This document shows, piece after piece, positions 1 to 6,760 of a stretch of DNA of 8,002 nucleotides. The translations under genes and the position numbers were made by a program. This DNA is from an uncultured Alphaproteobacteria bacterium (lineage in GTDB: Bacteria; Pseudomonadota; Alphaproteobacteria; RUG11792), in contig CAUDEV010000052.1 of the NCBI GenBank assembly GCA_958448685.1, positions 1-8,002 of the forward strand. Reading direction: 5' to 3'. Within the stretch, counting starts at the first letter, position 1; each line of letters begins with the position of its first letter. Under the pieces are notes generated by a model. That model was not told the origin of the DNA, searched no databases, and saw only the letters and a program-made list of their open reading frames with translations.

Positions 1-13
1 TATTGAAGAAGTT

Positions 14-130
14 GTGACTTTACAATTAGCCTATCAAAATAAGTCACTGCACGAAAGTGTGAATTAGAAAGAAGACCTCACCGGCAAACGGCTGATGACA
101 CCGCAGGGGCACCTACAGCGCTTTCGGAAG
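14..130 (+). ncRNA. possible structured RNA (GC-rich island at window edge)
   Basis: This stretch is much richer in GC between about 74 and 130 than the DNA around it and can fold into several hairpins. GTGACTT (14-20) pairs exactly with AAGTCAC (41-47). GCAC (49-52) and GTGT (57-60) enclose a GAAA tetraloop, which favours the plus strand because GNRA loops are stable in that sense. CCG (81-83) pairs with CGG (89-91), and CTT (121-123) with AAG (128-130). GC-rich hairpin clusters in AT-rich genomes are often structured RNAs. I could not match it convincingly to RNase P RNA, SRP RNA, tmRNA or a riboswitch; 6S RNA is only a weak guess. The 5' part may lie outside the window. A 21-codon open frame (2-67, ending in TAG) could instead be the tail of a plus-strand gene. 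Confidence 0.3.
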
Positions 131-170
131 ACATAACCTATCATTTGATGAATATATTTATGTTTAAAAT

Positions 171-2093
171 CTATCTTGAAAAAAGGAAATTAAGATACTG
201 AGTGGCGTTCGGTGATTTAGCCGTTTTGAAATAAGCAGGACAATAAGGATGATGTCTTTGGGCAATTTCTTTTTTATATCCTTTTTTTGACCAAATAAAC
301 AATCCGTTTTCAGATTTACCAAAATCTTTTTCAAAAGTTTTTTTAATCAATTTGCCATCAAATCCTAAATTTCTTTGAATTGATAGAGTATTACGCCTTC
401 CTTTTTGTATTGAAGTCGTGTAGAAATTGCCATTTTCAACAAAGCAAATTACATCTGATTTAGGAGAAATAATAATATCAGGTTTTTCTTCAATTGCCCA
501 AAGAAGAATTCCTGAAATTATTCCTAACCATCCAAAATGACGTAATTTAGTCCGTAACAAACATAGTATGATTCCACCCAAAATCAGGATATAAAGAGAA
601 AACAAGCTTGGAGATTTTATTGTTACATTAGAATACGGCAAAGCTGATATAATCGCCAAAACTTCTGTCATTTTGTTTAATATAAATTCAAGAATATTTA
701 TAAAAAAATTTGAAAAACTTGAAGTAATAAGAGTCAAAAATCCGATAGGAACAATTAAAAAAGTCATAACAGGTATTGCAACTAAATTTCCTAATATTCC
801 GGAAAAATTTAAACGATTAAATGTAGCTATAGAAATCGGGCTTGTTGCGAAAGATGCGATAATTGTTGTTAAAAATGAAGCAAGAATATAAAACAAGATT
901 TTCCAAACAAAGTTATTATACTTTAATCGAAATTTAATTAATTTAGATTGAAATGATTCATAAAATGAAATAAGAGAAACGACAGCGCAAAATGATAATT
1001 GAAAGCTTACTAAAAACAATGACGCAGGATTGAATACCAAAATCAAGAAAGCAGCAATTGCAACGCTCCTCAATGATAATACTCCGCGTTCTAAGATTAT
1101 ACTTATCATGAAAAGTAATGTCATAATAAATGCTCGTATTGCAGAAGGGGAAAATCCTGATAATCCTAGATATAAAAATATAATTGGAATTGTGAAGAGA
1201 GCAGCCAAAATTTTTGGATTTATTCGATAAAATATACAACTTAAATATTGAAACAATTTCAGAAACACAAGATAAACCAAAGATGCTAATATAGACATAT
1301 GAAGGCCGGAAATCGCTAGAATATGGGCTGTTCCTGAATTGATAAATATCTCTCTTACAGAATTTGGAATAGAAGATTTATCCCCGGTCAGTAATGCTGC
1401 GGCTATTCCTCCTGCATTTCCTTTTAGTTTCACAAGAATGTTTTGAGTCAATATCCTTCTGAAATATGAAAAATAATCAAAATTATTATTTGCCTTTATC
1501 TTATTTGTATAATATATTATTCCATTTGTATCGATATTTACTAATGAATTATATTGACGTTGATCAAATGCTCCAGGAATTGCAGGAACTCTATGAGGAA
1601 TTATCTTGCCTTTCAATTCAACAATATCTCCCGGAACAATATTTTCACTTGAATCAACAGAACATGTCATTTTTGCTGTTTTTATAAAATTCAATTCTTT
1701 ATTATCTGGAAAGTCTATATTCTTGAAAATAATACGTCGCATATTTTTCATAATAGGATGTGTTTCTTCAATGAATTTAACTGTAGCTGTAAATTTTATT
1801 CCATTATATTCTTTTTCTAGAAACTTTTTTTGAGGAAGAAACTCTGTGTTTAATATTCCTCCCGTCTGAGATAAATATAATCCTAAGGAAAATATGAACA
1901 ATATAACAGAAGATATTTTGGATTTTTTATGAATTAAGAAATCTATTAATATAAGACAAGTCGATGATACTATTAGATTAAAAAATGATTTAAAAGGAAA
2001 AAATACTCCAACAAGTATTCCGATCCCTAAGACAACAGGAACAAATAATAAAAAACGTTCTTTTTCAGCTAAAAAGCATCCTTTAAATCTCAT
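171..2093 (-). CDS. comEC: ComEC/Rec2-family DNA-transport membrane protein
   Basis: This is a 640-residue polytopic inner-membrane protein of the ComEC/Rec2 family, whose members form the channel that carries single-stranded DNA into the cytoplasm during natural transformation. Hydrophobic segments at residues about 14-75 precede a soluble N-terminal domain (about 95-200, DUF4131-like) containing VPAIPGAFDQRQY (169-181). The competence domain follows, with ALLTGDKSSIP (233-243), the family hallmark HILAISGLH (257-265), a GFSPSAIRAFIM motif and a NLVAIPVMTFLIVP motif. The last 100 or so residues are soluble and show no metallo-beta-lactamase HxHxDH motif, so the nuclease-like C-terminal domain of Gram-positive ComEC is missing, as in many alphaproteobacterial members. 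Its start overlaps the end of rpiB by 11 bp, implying translational coupling in the accD-rpiB-comEC operon. The RBS is weak. The frame is intact. Whether the organism is competent cannot be judged here. Confidence 0.93.
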   Translation of the reverse strand: MRFKGCFLAEKERFLLFVPVVLGIGILVGVFFPFKSFFNLIVSSTCLILIDFLIHKKSKISSVILFIFSLGLYLSQTGGILNTEFLPQKKFLEKEYNGIKFTATVKFIEETHPIMKNMRRIIFKNIDFPDNKELNFIKTAKMTCSVDSSENIVPGDIVELKGKIIPHRVPAIPGAFDQRQYNSLVNIDTNGIIYYTNKIKANNNFDYFSYFRRILTQNILVKLKGNAGGIAAALLTGDKSSIPNSVREIFINSGTAHILAISGLHMSILASLVYLVFLKLFQYLSCIFYRINPKILAALFTIPIIFLYLGLSGFSPSAIRAFIMTLLFMISIILERGVLSLRSVAIAAFLILVFNPASLFLVSFQLSFCAVVSLISFYESFQSKLIKFRLKYNNFVWKILFYILASFLTTIIASFATSPISIATFNRLNFSGILGNLVAIPVMTFLIVPIGFLTLITSSFSNFFINILEFILNKMTEVLAIISALPYSNVTIKSPSLFSLYILILGGIILCLLRTKLRHFGWLGIISGILLWAIEEKPDIIISPKSDVICFVENGNFYTTSIQKGRRNTLSIQRNLGFDGKLIKKTFEKDFGKSENGLFIWSKKGYKKEIAQRHHPYCPAYFKTAKSPNATQYLNFLFSR

Positions 2094-2526
2094 CGATTTT
2101 ATTTATTCTAATCCTGTGTCTTTCATCTGCTAATTTCGAGTTTGCGAAAACGTCAACACATTTAATAGCTAATTCTGGATTTATATACCCTGCTCCAAAA
2201 CATATAACATTAGCGTCATTATGTTCTCTAGATAATCTGGCAATTTCTTCGTTATAGCAAAGTACTGAACGTATGCCTTTAAATCTGTTCGCAGCTATAT
2301 TCATTCCAATTCCAGAAAAACAAACTAAAACTCCAAAAGAATTTCTGTTTTCTAAAACATAATTTGCAACTTTTTTGGCATAGTCAGGATAATCCACTGA
2401 AACACAATCATTATCGGATCCGAAATCTTCTATTTCATATCCTTGCAATTTAAAATATTCAATTATATCGAGTTTTAACCAATATCCTCTGTGATCTGAA
2501 GCTAAAGCGATCGTATCAAATTGCAT
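2083..2526 (-). CDS. rpiB: ribose-5-phosphate isomerase B (RpiB/LacAB family)
   Basis: This 147-residue cytoplasmic enzyme should interconvert ribose 5-phosphate and ribulose 5-phosphate in the non-oxidative pentose phosphate pathway. The family's features are all present: ASDHRGYWLK near the N-terminus with Asp11-His12, DYPDYA (45-50), and the catalytic cysteine Cys69 in VCFSGIGMNIAANR with its anion-binding glycine loop. The phosphate/ring-opening motif EHNDANV (101-107) and a C-terminal ERHR segment (135-138) complete the set. Length matches the usual 140-150 residues. The start lies 1 bp after the accD stop codon, and a GGAG ribosome binding site falls within the last codons of accD, so the two genes are almost certainly cotranscribed. 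Its 3' end overlaps comEC. RpiB versus the galactose-6-phosphate isomerase subunits LacA/LacB is decided by the single stand-alone copy and the lack of a lac context. Confidence 0.94.
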   Translation of the reverse strand: MQFDTIALASDHRGYWLKLDIIEYFKLQGYEIEDFGSDNDCVSVDYPDYAKKVANYVLENRNSFGVLVCFSGIGMNIAANRFKGIRSVLCYNEEIARLSREHNDANVICFGAGYINPELAIKCVDVFANSKLADERHRIRINKIDEI

Positions 2527-2527
2527 A

Positions 2528-3379
2528 TTATTTCTCCATTGTATAATTTAATATATTTCCCAATTTTTCTGCAAGATTATGTCTGCTTACAATCATATCA
2601 ATAAGTCCGTGATCTTTCAAAAACTCTGATCTCTGAAATCCTTCTGGTAGTTTTTGTTTTATTGTCTTTTCGATAACTCTTGCTCCAGCAAATCCTATTA
2701 ATGCTTTTGGTTCAGCAATATGTATATCTCCTAATACTGCAAAAGATGCCATAACCCCACCTGTTGTTGGATTCGTAAAAACGTTTATATATGGAAGTTT
2801 TTGTTCTTTCAATTCACACAATGCAGCTATCGTTGCAGGCATTTGCATCAAAGATAACATACCTTCCTGCATCCTAGCTCCTCCTGAAGCGGTGAAGCCT
2901 ATCAGTGCAGCTCGTTCATTTATTGCAATTTTAGCTGCTTTAATAATGGATTTTCCGACAGCCAATCCCATTGATCCCCCCATAAAAGCAAAGTTCATTA
3001 TAAATACAACAGCTGAATTTCCTTTTATTTTTCCTTTGGCAATAGAAATAGCTTCTTGATTTCCTGTTTTTTGACGAGAATCTTTTAATCTATCAGTATA
3101 TTTTTTTAAATCCTTATATTTTAGAGGATCATCTTTTATGGAGACAATTTCTATTTTTTCAAAAATCCTGTCATCAAAAATAGATTCAAAGCGTGCTTTG
3201 TTGGAAATGCTAAAGTGATGAGAGCAATATCCACATACCATTAGATTGCTCTCGAGCTCTTTTGTATAAATCATTCTTTCACAAGATGGGCATTTTGTCC
3301 AAAGGTTTTCATCAATATTTGAAGAAGCCCCTATAAAAGCCTTTATCTTTGGAGTAACAAAATCTTTTAACCAATTCAT
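2528..3379 (-). CDS. accD: acetyl-CoA carboxylase carboxyltransferase subunit beta
   Basis: This is the beta subunit of the carboxyltransferase that moves CO2 from carboxybiotin to acetyl-CoA, making malonyl-CoA for fatty-acid synthesis. It works as a heterotetramer with AccA, which is not in this window. An N-terminal zinc finger has cysteines 30, 33, 49 and 52 (C-x2-C-x15-C-x2-C). The crotonase-fold body carries GGSMG (134-138), SGGARMQEG (165-173), TNPTTGGV (202-209), GFAGARV (229-235) and LPEGFQRSEFL (244-254), all diagnostic. At 283 residues it is slightly shorter than the roughly 300 usual, with no domain missing. It leads a probable operon with rpiB and comEC. In many alphaproteobacteria accD lies between trpA and folC, so this placement is unusual. 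Its leader has no strong Shine-Dalgarno site and can form a small hairpin just before the ATG. Confidence 0.96.
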   Translation of the reverse strand: MNWLKDFVTPKIKAFIGASSNIDENLWTKCPSCERMIYTKELESNLMVCGYCSHHFSISNKARFESIFDDRIFEKIEIVSIKDDPLKYKDLKKYTDRLKDSRQKTGNQEAISIAKGKIKGNSAVVFIMNFAFMGGSMGLAVGKSIIKAAKIAINERAALIGFTASGGARMQEGMLSLMQMPATIAALCELKEQKLPYINVFTNPTTGGVMASFAVLGDIHIAEPKALIGFAGARVIEKTIKQKLPEGFQRSEFLKDHGLIDMIVSRHNLAEKLGNILNYTMEK

Positions 3380-3384
3380 ATAAA

Positions 3385-3404
3385 CAACTTACTTTAAAAA
3401 GTTG
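3385..3404 (-). promoter_or_regulatory. small hairpin next to the accD start codon
   Basis: CAACTT (3399-3404 read on the minus strand) pairs exactly with AAGTTG (3385-3390), leaving an 8-nt loop. It ends 5 nt before the accD ATG and would include the only purine-rich stretch that could act as a ribosome binding site. It could dampen initiation, but a 6-bp AT-rich stem may also occur by chance. Confidence 0.25.
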
Positions 3405-3446
3405 CCAATTATTAATAAGTATGAATTATTTTTATAGATTTGTAAA

Positions 3447-3483
3447 GTTTATATATAAACCTTGAAATTAGTTTTATGTACAA
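3447..3483 (-). promoter_or_regulatory. candidate accD promoter with overlapping 14-bp palindrome
   Basis: On the minus strand a -35-like TTGTAC (3478-3483) is followed after 18 nt by TTTATA (3454-3459). The -10 lies inside the perfect palindrome GTTTATATATAAAC (3447-3460), which could be an operator or simply an AT-rich promoter core. The 232-bp gap after trxA makes a separate accD promoter plausible. A weaker alternative is TTTACA around 3440-3445 with CATACT about 17 nt further on. Confidence 0.3.
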
Positions 3484-3540
3484 CTTTTTCTAACTTATTT
3501 GAGCCGTAAGTAATATATTATGAAAAAATCTCGAAAGCCA

Positions 3541-3580
3541 CGCGGCGCGTGGTATTCTCGATATTTTACCACACGCCGCG
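3541..3580. repeat. dispersed GC-rich palindromic repeat, copy 1
   Basis: CGCGGCGCGTGGTA (3541-3554) and TACCACACGCCGCG (3567-3580) form a 14-bp inverted repeat with one mismatch around the 12-nt loop TTCTCGATATTT. The element is far richer in GC than its AT-rich surroundings and lies between trxA and accD, about 30 bp past the trxA stop. The 44 nt at 3541-3584 match 7896-7939 at 39 positions. It does not look like a classical intrinsic terminator, since no U-run follows directly on either strand, though on the minus strand a T6 tract comes about 14 nt beyond the stem. It resembles REP, MITE or Rickettsia-palindromic-element repeats in kind. I do not recognise the family. Confidence 0.85.
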
Positions 3581-3611
3581 CGCCAAGAAAACACAGATTA
3601 TAACAAATTAT

Positions 3612-3923
3612 CTATTTATTTTCTTCGATAAATTTTTCAAAAGCTGAATTAGATAAAAATCCGCATTTAGAAATTATTTCTTTTCCGTTCTTGAATAAAA
3701 TAAGGGTTGGTAATGATTGAATATCATATTCAGCAGCGAGTTCTTTTGATTCATCAACATTTACTTTTGCTATAGCAATTTCAGGGTGAGAATTTGCATA
3801 ACTTTCAATAACCGCTGATAACATTCTGCAAGGACCACACCAAGGTGCCCAAAAATCAACAATCACTAACTCATTTGAATTGATTATGCTATCCAATTCT
3901 TGTTTGTTCAAAACATTTAACAT
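3612..3923 (-). CDS. trxA: thioredoxin
   Basis: This 103-residue cytoplasmic thioredoxin reduces protein disulfides using electrons from thioredoxin reductase, which is not in the window. The active site is WCGPC (28-32), preceded by VDFWAP as in the family, and the cis-proline is Pro72 in SLPT. Asp23 of VDFW matches the buried acid that tunes the cysteine pKa. There is no signal peptide. An extra cysteine, Cys87 in KCGF, sits where most thioredoxins have a valine before the conserved glycine. The gene starts 4 bp after the popZ stop, with a strong GAGGAG ribosome binding site (3931-3936) inside the end of popZ, so the two are read together. The palindromic repeat follows the stop codon and may mark the end of this transcription unit. 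Confidence 0.95.
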   Translation of the reverse strand: MLNVLNKQELDSIINSNELVIVDFWAPWCGPCRMLSAVIESYANSHPEIAIAKVNVDESKELAAEYDIQSLPTLILFKNGKEIISKCGFLSNSAFEKFIEENK

Positions 3924-3927
3924 TTCC

Positions 3928-4440
3928 TTACTCCTCAGATTTCATTTTTTCAATTTCTCGGATAACGATCTTTTCGACAATATCATTCAGATTCTCGTTT
4001 ATCCATTTTTCAATCATTTTTCCACTTATAGCAGTCAAAAACTGATCTATCGTTGGTGATGATTCCTTCTTGTCTTGAGATTTTGAGGAAATCTTGCTTT
4101 TTCCATAAGAAGTCAAAGCATCCGCAAATTGTCCAAAAGGATTTTTCTTAACAATTAACTGAGGAGCATTTACGACACTTTCAGATAGTGTACTCTTTTC
4201 GTTATAAGAGATTACAGATTCTTCTGATGGAATATCAGCAGAGTTCTCAACAGGAGAAACAATGTTTGATTCTTGCAATTTGATTACTGAATCTGTATCA
4301 TTATAATGTTCTTCTCCATTATGTTGCGAAATAATAGAATCAGTATTCTTTCTTTCATCTTCTTCAGAGACATATTTTCGAATAGAAGACAGAATATCTT
4401 CCATTGACATTTCTTCGTCAGGTGTATTAGAAAAATTCAT
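3928..4440 (-). CDS. popZ: PopZ-type cell pole-organizing protein (DUF2497 family)
   Basis: This 170-residue acidic protein has the typical PopZ layout. The conserved N-terminal helix EEMSMEDILSSIRKYVSEED (9-28) resembles the segment that binds client proteins. A low-complexity, acidic and serine-rich linker with little predicted structure follows (about 30-95). A C-terminal helical oligomerisation region (about 131-170) includes the IEKWINENLNDIVEKIVIREIE stretch. In Caulobacter PopZ forms a polar matrix that anchors the centromere-binding protein ParB and signalling proteins. That role here is inferred from family membership. The gene lies 15 bp downstream of tolC with an AAGGAAGG ribosome binding site in the gap, and tolC-popZ is a common alphaproteobacterial arrangement. 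Instead of valS, which often follows, trxA is next. The family call is firm; polar function is not proven by sequence. Confidence 0.87.
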   Translation of the reverse strand: MNFSNTPDEEMSMEDILSSIRKYVSEEDERKNTDSIISQHNGEEHYNDTDSVIKLQESNIVSPVENSADIPSEESVISYNEKSTLSESVVNAPQLIVKKNPFGQFADALTSYGKSKISSKSQDKKESSPTIDQFLTAISGKMIEKWINENLNDIVEKIVIREIEKMKSEE

Positions 4441-4455
4441 AAATTCAATCCTTCC

Positions 4456-5892
4456 TTATAATTTCCTACTAGTTTTTCTAAAATGATCTTTATAATCAAA
4501 TCCAGAGTCTATAACTTTCAAATATCTTGCATCCATTCTTCCAAGCAAAGCATTTGCTCTGCACTGGCTGGAAAAATAATCATTCTCTGCTTGAGTTTCC
4601 ATAAATTTCGCTTCAAAAAGTTGCTCTTGAGCATCTAATTCATCTTTTATTATCTTAACTCCAGCTTTACATTCAGCTTTTGTATCTCTCAGAGCTATTT
4701 CTCTCGCTTTTATGGCTTCTCTTGCGGAAATCAGACTTTGTTTTGCGGCATTTAATGCAGCTAAAACTGACTTTATCTGAGTTTTAACATCTTCAATGGT
4801 TTTTTCTTTTTCAACTGCTGCCTTTGTGGCTAGTTTTATAAGTTTTCTTTTTTCAGCTCTTGCTGTGCCTCCATCATAAATAGGCATAGACAAAGAAATT
4901 CCCACAGTATGCCCTTTTGAATTCGCCTTATTATCCTGTGGGGATCTATGTTTGCTAGAATGATCATAAGATTGATCGAAGGAATAAGATAAATCAACAG
5001 AAGGTGTAAACTCAGGAGTAGCTTTTTTCACAGCTGTTTTAGCCGCAGACAATGCATAAATACTTGCAGAGATTGTTGGATTATTCTTTAGCGCAAGATC
5101 TATTGCTTGTTGTTCTGTCATATTTTCATCAAATAACACTCCAGGAATAACTAGATTGTTTGGAAGTTTATATCCTGTCATTTCCTCAAATTGAGCAACA
5201 TATGCAATATATTCTGCTTCAGCTTTTGCTAATTTTGATTCTGTTTCAGCATAAGCTGCATTAGCTTGTGCAACATCTAAATATTTTGCTGATCCAGCTT
5301 CATTTGTTTCCTTTGCAACTTCGATGCTTTCTTTTCTGGCATCTAATAGTGATTTCAAGTGGTTTATTTCTTCTTTTTTGGCGATTATTGTGAAATAAGC
5401 AATAGCTACATTTTTCAATACTTCTTGTTTCTTTGCTTCGAATTCACTCCACTTTGCTTTAACACTCCAATCTACTTCTTTTAATGCAGCAACATCAGCA
5501 AAACCATGGAATATATTTTGTTTTGCACCAATACTATAAGATTTTACATAAGATTTTGAATTTCCTTCATAATTCCTTTCAGCGGGAGTCTTTTCTCTAG
5601 ATAACCAAGTTTTTTTATCTCCTGCTTGGTATTGGGTACTAAAATTAACTTTTGGTCTGAAAGAAGCGGCAGCAGAAACGTGATTCTCATGAATAGCTTG
5701 TAACTCTTCTTGCGCTGCTAATATTTCTTTATTATTCCTCAAGGCATGTTCAATAGCTTTGAAAAGTGCATTATCAGGATTATTTTTTGCGACTTTCTTT
5801 GTTGAGTCAACTTTATCTGTACTTTGAGGTTCAGAAGCAATAACAACAATTGAAGATAAACAAGTTATAAGCAAGAGCTTTCTTAATAACAT
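4456..5892 (-). CDS. tolC: TolC-family outer membrane efflux/type I secretion protein
   Basis: This 478-residue precursor belongs to the outer membrane efflux protein family. Such proteins form trimers whose beta-barrel and long alpha-helical tunnel connect inner-membrane pumps or type I secretion systems to the outside. A signal peptide is evident: basic LLRK, a hydrophobic run to about residue 18, and probable cleavage near residues 19-21. Two OEP repeats follow, at about 42-240 and 260-460. The first carries QNIFHGF (125-131) and the second SMPIYDGG (335-342), the paired strand signatures of the family. Long alanine- and lysine-rich heptad-like stretches between them are the coiled-coil tunnel helices. 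No inner-membrane pump or adaptor gene is adjacent, so the exported substrate is unknown. It heads the tolC-popZ-trxA set. The RBS before the ATG is poor, but the signal peptide fixes the start. Confidence 0.93.
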   Translation of the reverse strand: MLLRKLLLITCLSSIVVIASEPQSTDKVDSTKKVAKNNPDNALFKAIEHALRNNKEILAAQEELQAIHENHVSAAASFRPKVNFSTQYQAGDKKTWLSREKTPAERNYEGNSKSYVKSYSIGAKQNIFHGFADVAALKEVDWSVKAKWSEFEAKKQEVLKNVAIAYFTIIAKKEEINHLKSLLDARKESIEVAKETNEAGSAKYLDVAQANAAYAETESKLAKAEAEYIAYVAQFEEMTGYKLPNNLVIPGVLFDENMTEQQAIDLALKNNPTISASIYALSAAKTAVKKATPEFTPSVDLSYSFDQSYDHSSKHRSPQDNKANSKGHTVGISLSMPIYDGGTARAEKRKLIKLATKAAVEKEKTIEDVKTQIKSVLAALNAAKQSLISAREAIKAREIALRDTKAECKAGVKIIKDELDAQEQLFEAKFMETQAENDYFSSQCRANALLGRMDARYLKVIDSGFDYKDHFRKTSRKL

Positions 5893-5946
5893 AAACCAAT
5901 TCGAAAAATAAATAATCTATTTAAGGATAACATTATTAAAAAAATT

Positions 5947-5975
5947 TTTACATACTTTTTTATGTATTAGTTCAA
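5947..5975 (-). promoter_or_regulatory. weak candidate tolC promoter with a 6-bp inverted repeat
   Basis: On the minus strand TTGAAC (5970-5975) is followed after 17 nt by TGTAAA (5947-5952), a poor -10. TACATA (5949-5954) and TATGTA (5961-5966) form an exact inverted repeat around six bases inside the spacer and -10. The position, 55-80 bp before the tolC ATG, suits a promoter or operator, but the DNA is so AT-rich that chance is possible. Confidence 0.25.
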
Positions 5976-6001
5976 AAGAAGTAAGACAAAAAGATATTCT
6001 C

Positions 6002-6660
6002 CTAACATAAATTTAATATACAACTAAGGAGGCCTTTCAAGGAAGAATGTGGACGAAAAATATTATAATTATCAATAAATTTATTCAATTCTATTCGAAG
6101 CTCCACTAAGGAATCCTCCAGTGTTTCATGTAAAAATTCTTCTGTAATAATACAATTTATTCGCTCCACATTTCTATTAGTCTTTGGTGATGCCGGCGGC
6201 AAAACAAATAATGGAATATTTAATTCTTTACATGTTGCTTCAAAATCTTTCATAAATTCACTTCCTCCATCAACTTGTATAGACTTAATTAGAAAAGCGG
6301 CCTTCTTAATAAAATTCTTTAAAAATTTAGAGGCATTCTTGCTATTAGCTTTAATGAAAGGCTCAGCATATGCTCATTTTGATTTTTTACAAGCAACAAA
6401 AATACGATATGTACGGCCGTTTAATGTTCTTACCATATGATCGATTTGTACATTTTCTCCTATTTTCATCTGAGAATAAAGCTTAAATTTACGACACTTG
6501 GCACAATGTAAACTTTCTGTGTTTCCTATATAAGGGATATCTTCGTTTTCCATAAGTTTTGTGTTCAGTTCTTATTTTTCTTATGAGATTCAAAATGTCT
6601 TTATTAAACTTTTTGTTTGTGCATTATTTCCATGATTTTACTATTTTCTCAACTTTTTTA
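6002..6660 (-). pseudogene. broken IS481/IS3-like transposase (integrase core)
   Basis: Joined across frames, this reads as a DDE transposase with an rve integrase core. The first catalytic Asp is in VQIDHM, the second in QVDGGSEF, and the Glu in NVERIN, with 34 residues between the second Asp and the Glu. SPKTN, TEEF and a YNIFRPH C-terminal motif are also present. The gene is disabled in several ways. The N-terminal part (FNKDILNLIRKIRTEHKTYGK, about 6546-6611) is in a different frame from the core. About 38 residues separate that break from QIDHM, fewer than usual, suggesting a deletion. A TGA at 6374-6376 replaces an expected Trp in KSK-W-AYAEP. The C-terminus shifts frame after HSSLKG, with a plausible YIKFML continuation in another frame. 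Upstream of about 6620 there are several stops and no clear start. The motif NRNVER also has Arg where Gly is usual. No terminal inverted repeats were identified. Confidence 0.85.
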
Positions 6661-6720
6661 TAAATTCAGAAATAACTGTTTTTCTTTACATCTTATGAAT
6701 TAATACACAATACGGGTTTA

Positions 6721-6752
6721 GAGTGCCGCATGTTATTATACACACGGCGCTC
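6721..6752. repeat. stem-loop just past the secreted-protein gene
   Basis: GAGTGCCG (6721-6728) pairs with CGGCGCTC (6745-6752), eight pairs including one G-U on the plus strand. On the minus strand four further pairs (two of them wobbles) extend the stem, with one C-A mismatch. It begins about 9 bp beyond the stop codon at 6761, where a transcription end would be expected, but no T-run follows on the minus strand. It could protect the mRNA 3' end, form a weak terminator, or be the remnant of another palindromic repeat. Confidence 0.5.
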
Positions 6753-6760
6753 ATTATATA

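Noticed and set aside
73..130. A short minus-strand open frame starting at 130 (MSSESAVGAPAVSSAVCR)
   Set aside because: It has only 18 codons, no ribosome binding site, and a codon composition explained by the GC-rich hairpin island.
673..891. Short plus-strand open frames at 673-891, 1030-1230, 1466-1687 and 1606-1833, plus a minus-strand one at 958-1239
   Set aside because: All lie inside comEC in other frames, have no recognisable motifs, and mirror its AT-rich membrane-segment codons.
3541..3580. Copy 1 of the palindrome as a simple trxA intrinsic terminator
   Set aside because: No U-run follows the stem directly on the minus strand, the loop and stem are conserved in a copy elsewhere, and terminators do not normally show that similarity.
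3520..3603. A 27-codon plus-strand open frame running through palindrome copy 1
   Set aside because: It has no convincing ribosome binding site, is very Arg-rich only because of the GC-rich repeat, and the same frame stops inside copy 2 (a TGA in its loop). It looks like a by-product of the repeat.
6002..6253. An 83-codon minus-strand open frame taken as a stand-alone gene
   Set aside because: It is only the C-terminal piece of the transposase; its first Met is internal to the FMKDFE stretch of the integrase core, and the reading continues upstream.
6374..6376. UGA recoded as tryptophan or selenocysteine
   Set aside because: Tryptophans in the intact genes are all TGG, no SECIS-like context was seen, and the same gene carries frameshifts, so a nonsense mutation is sufficient.
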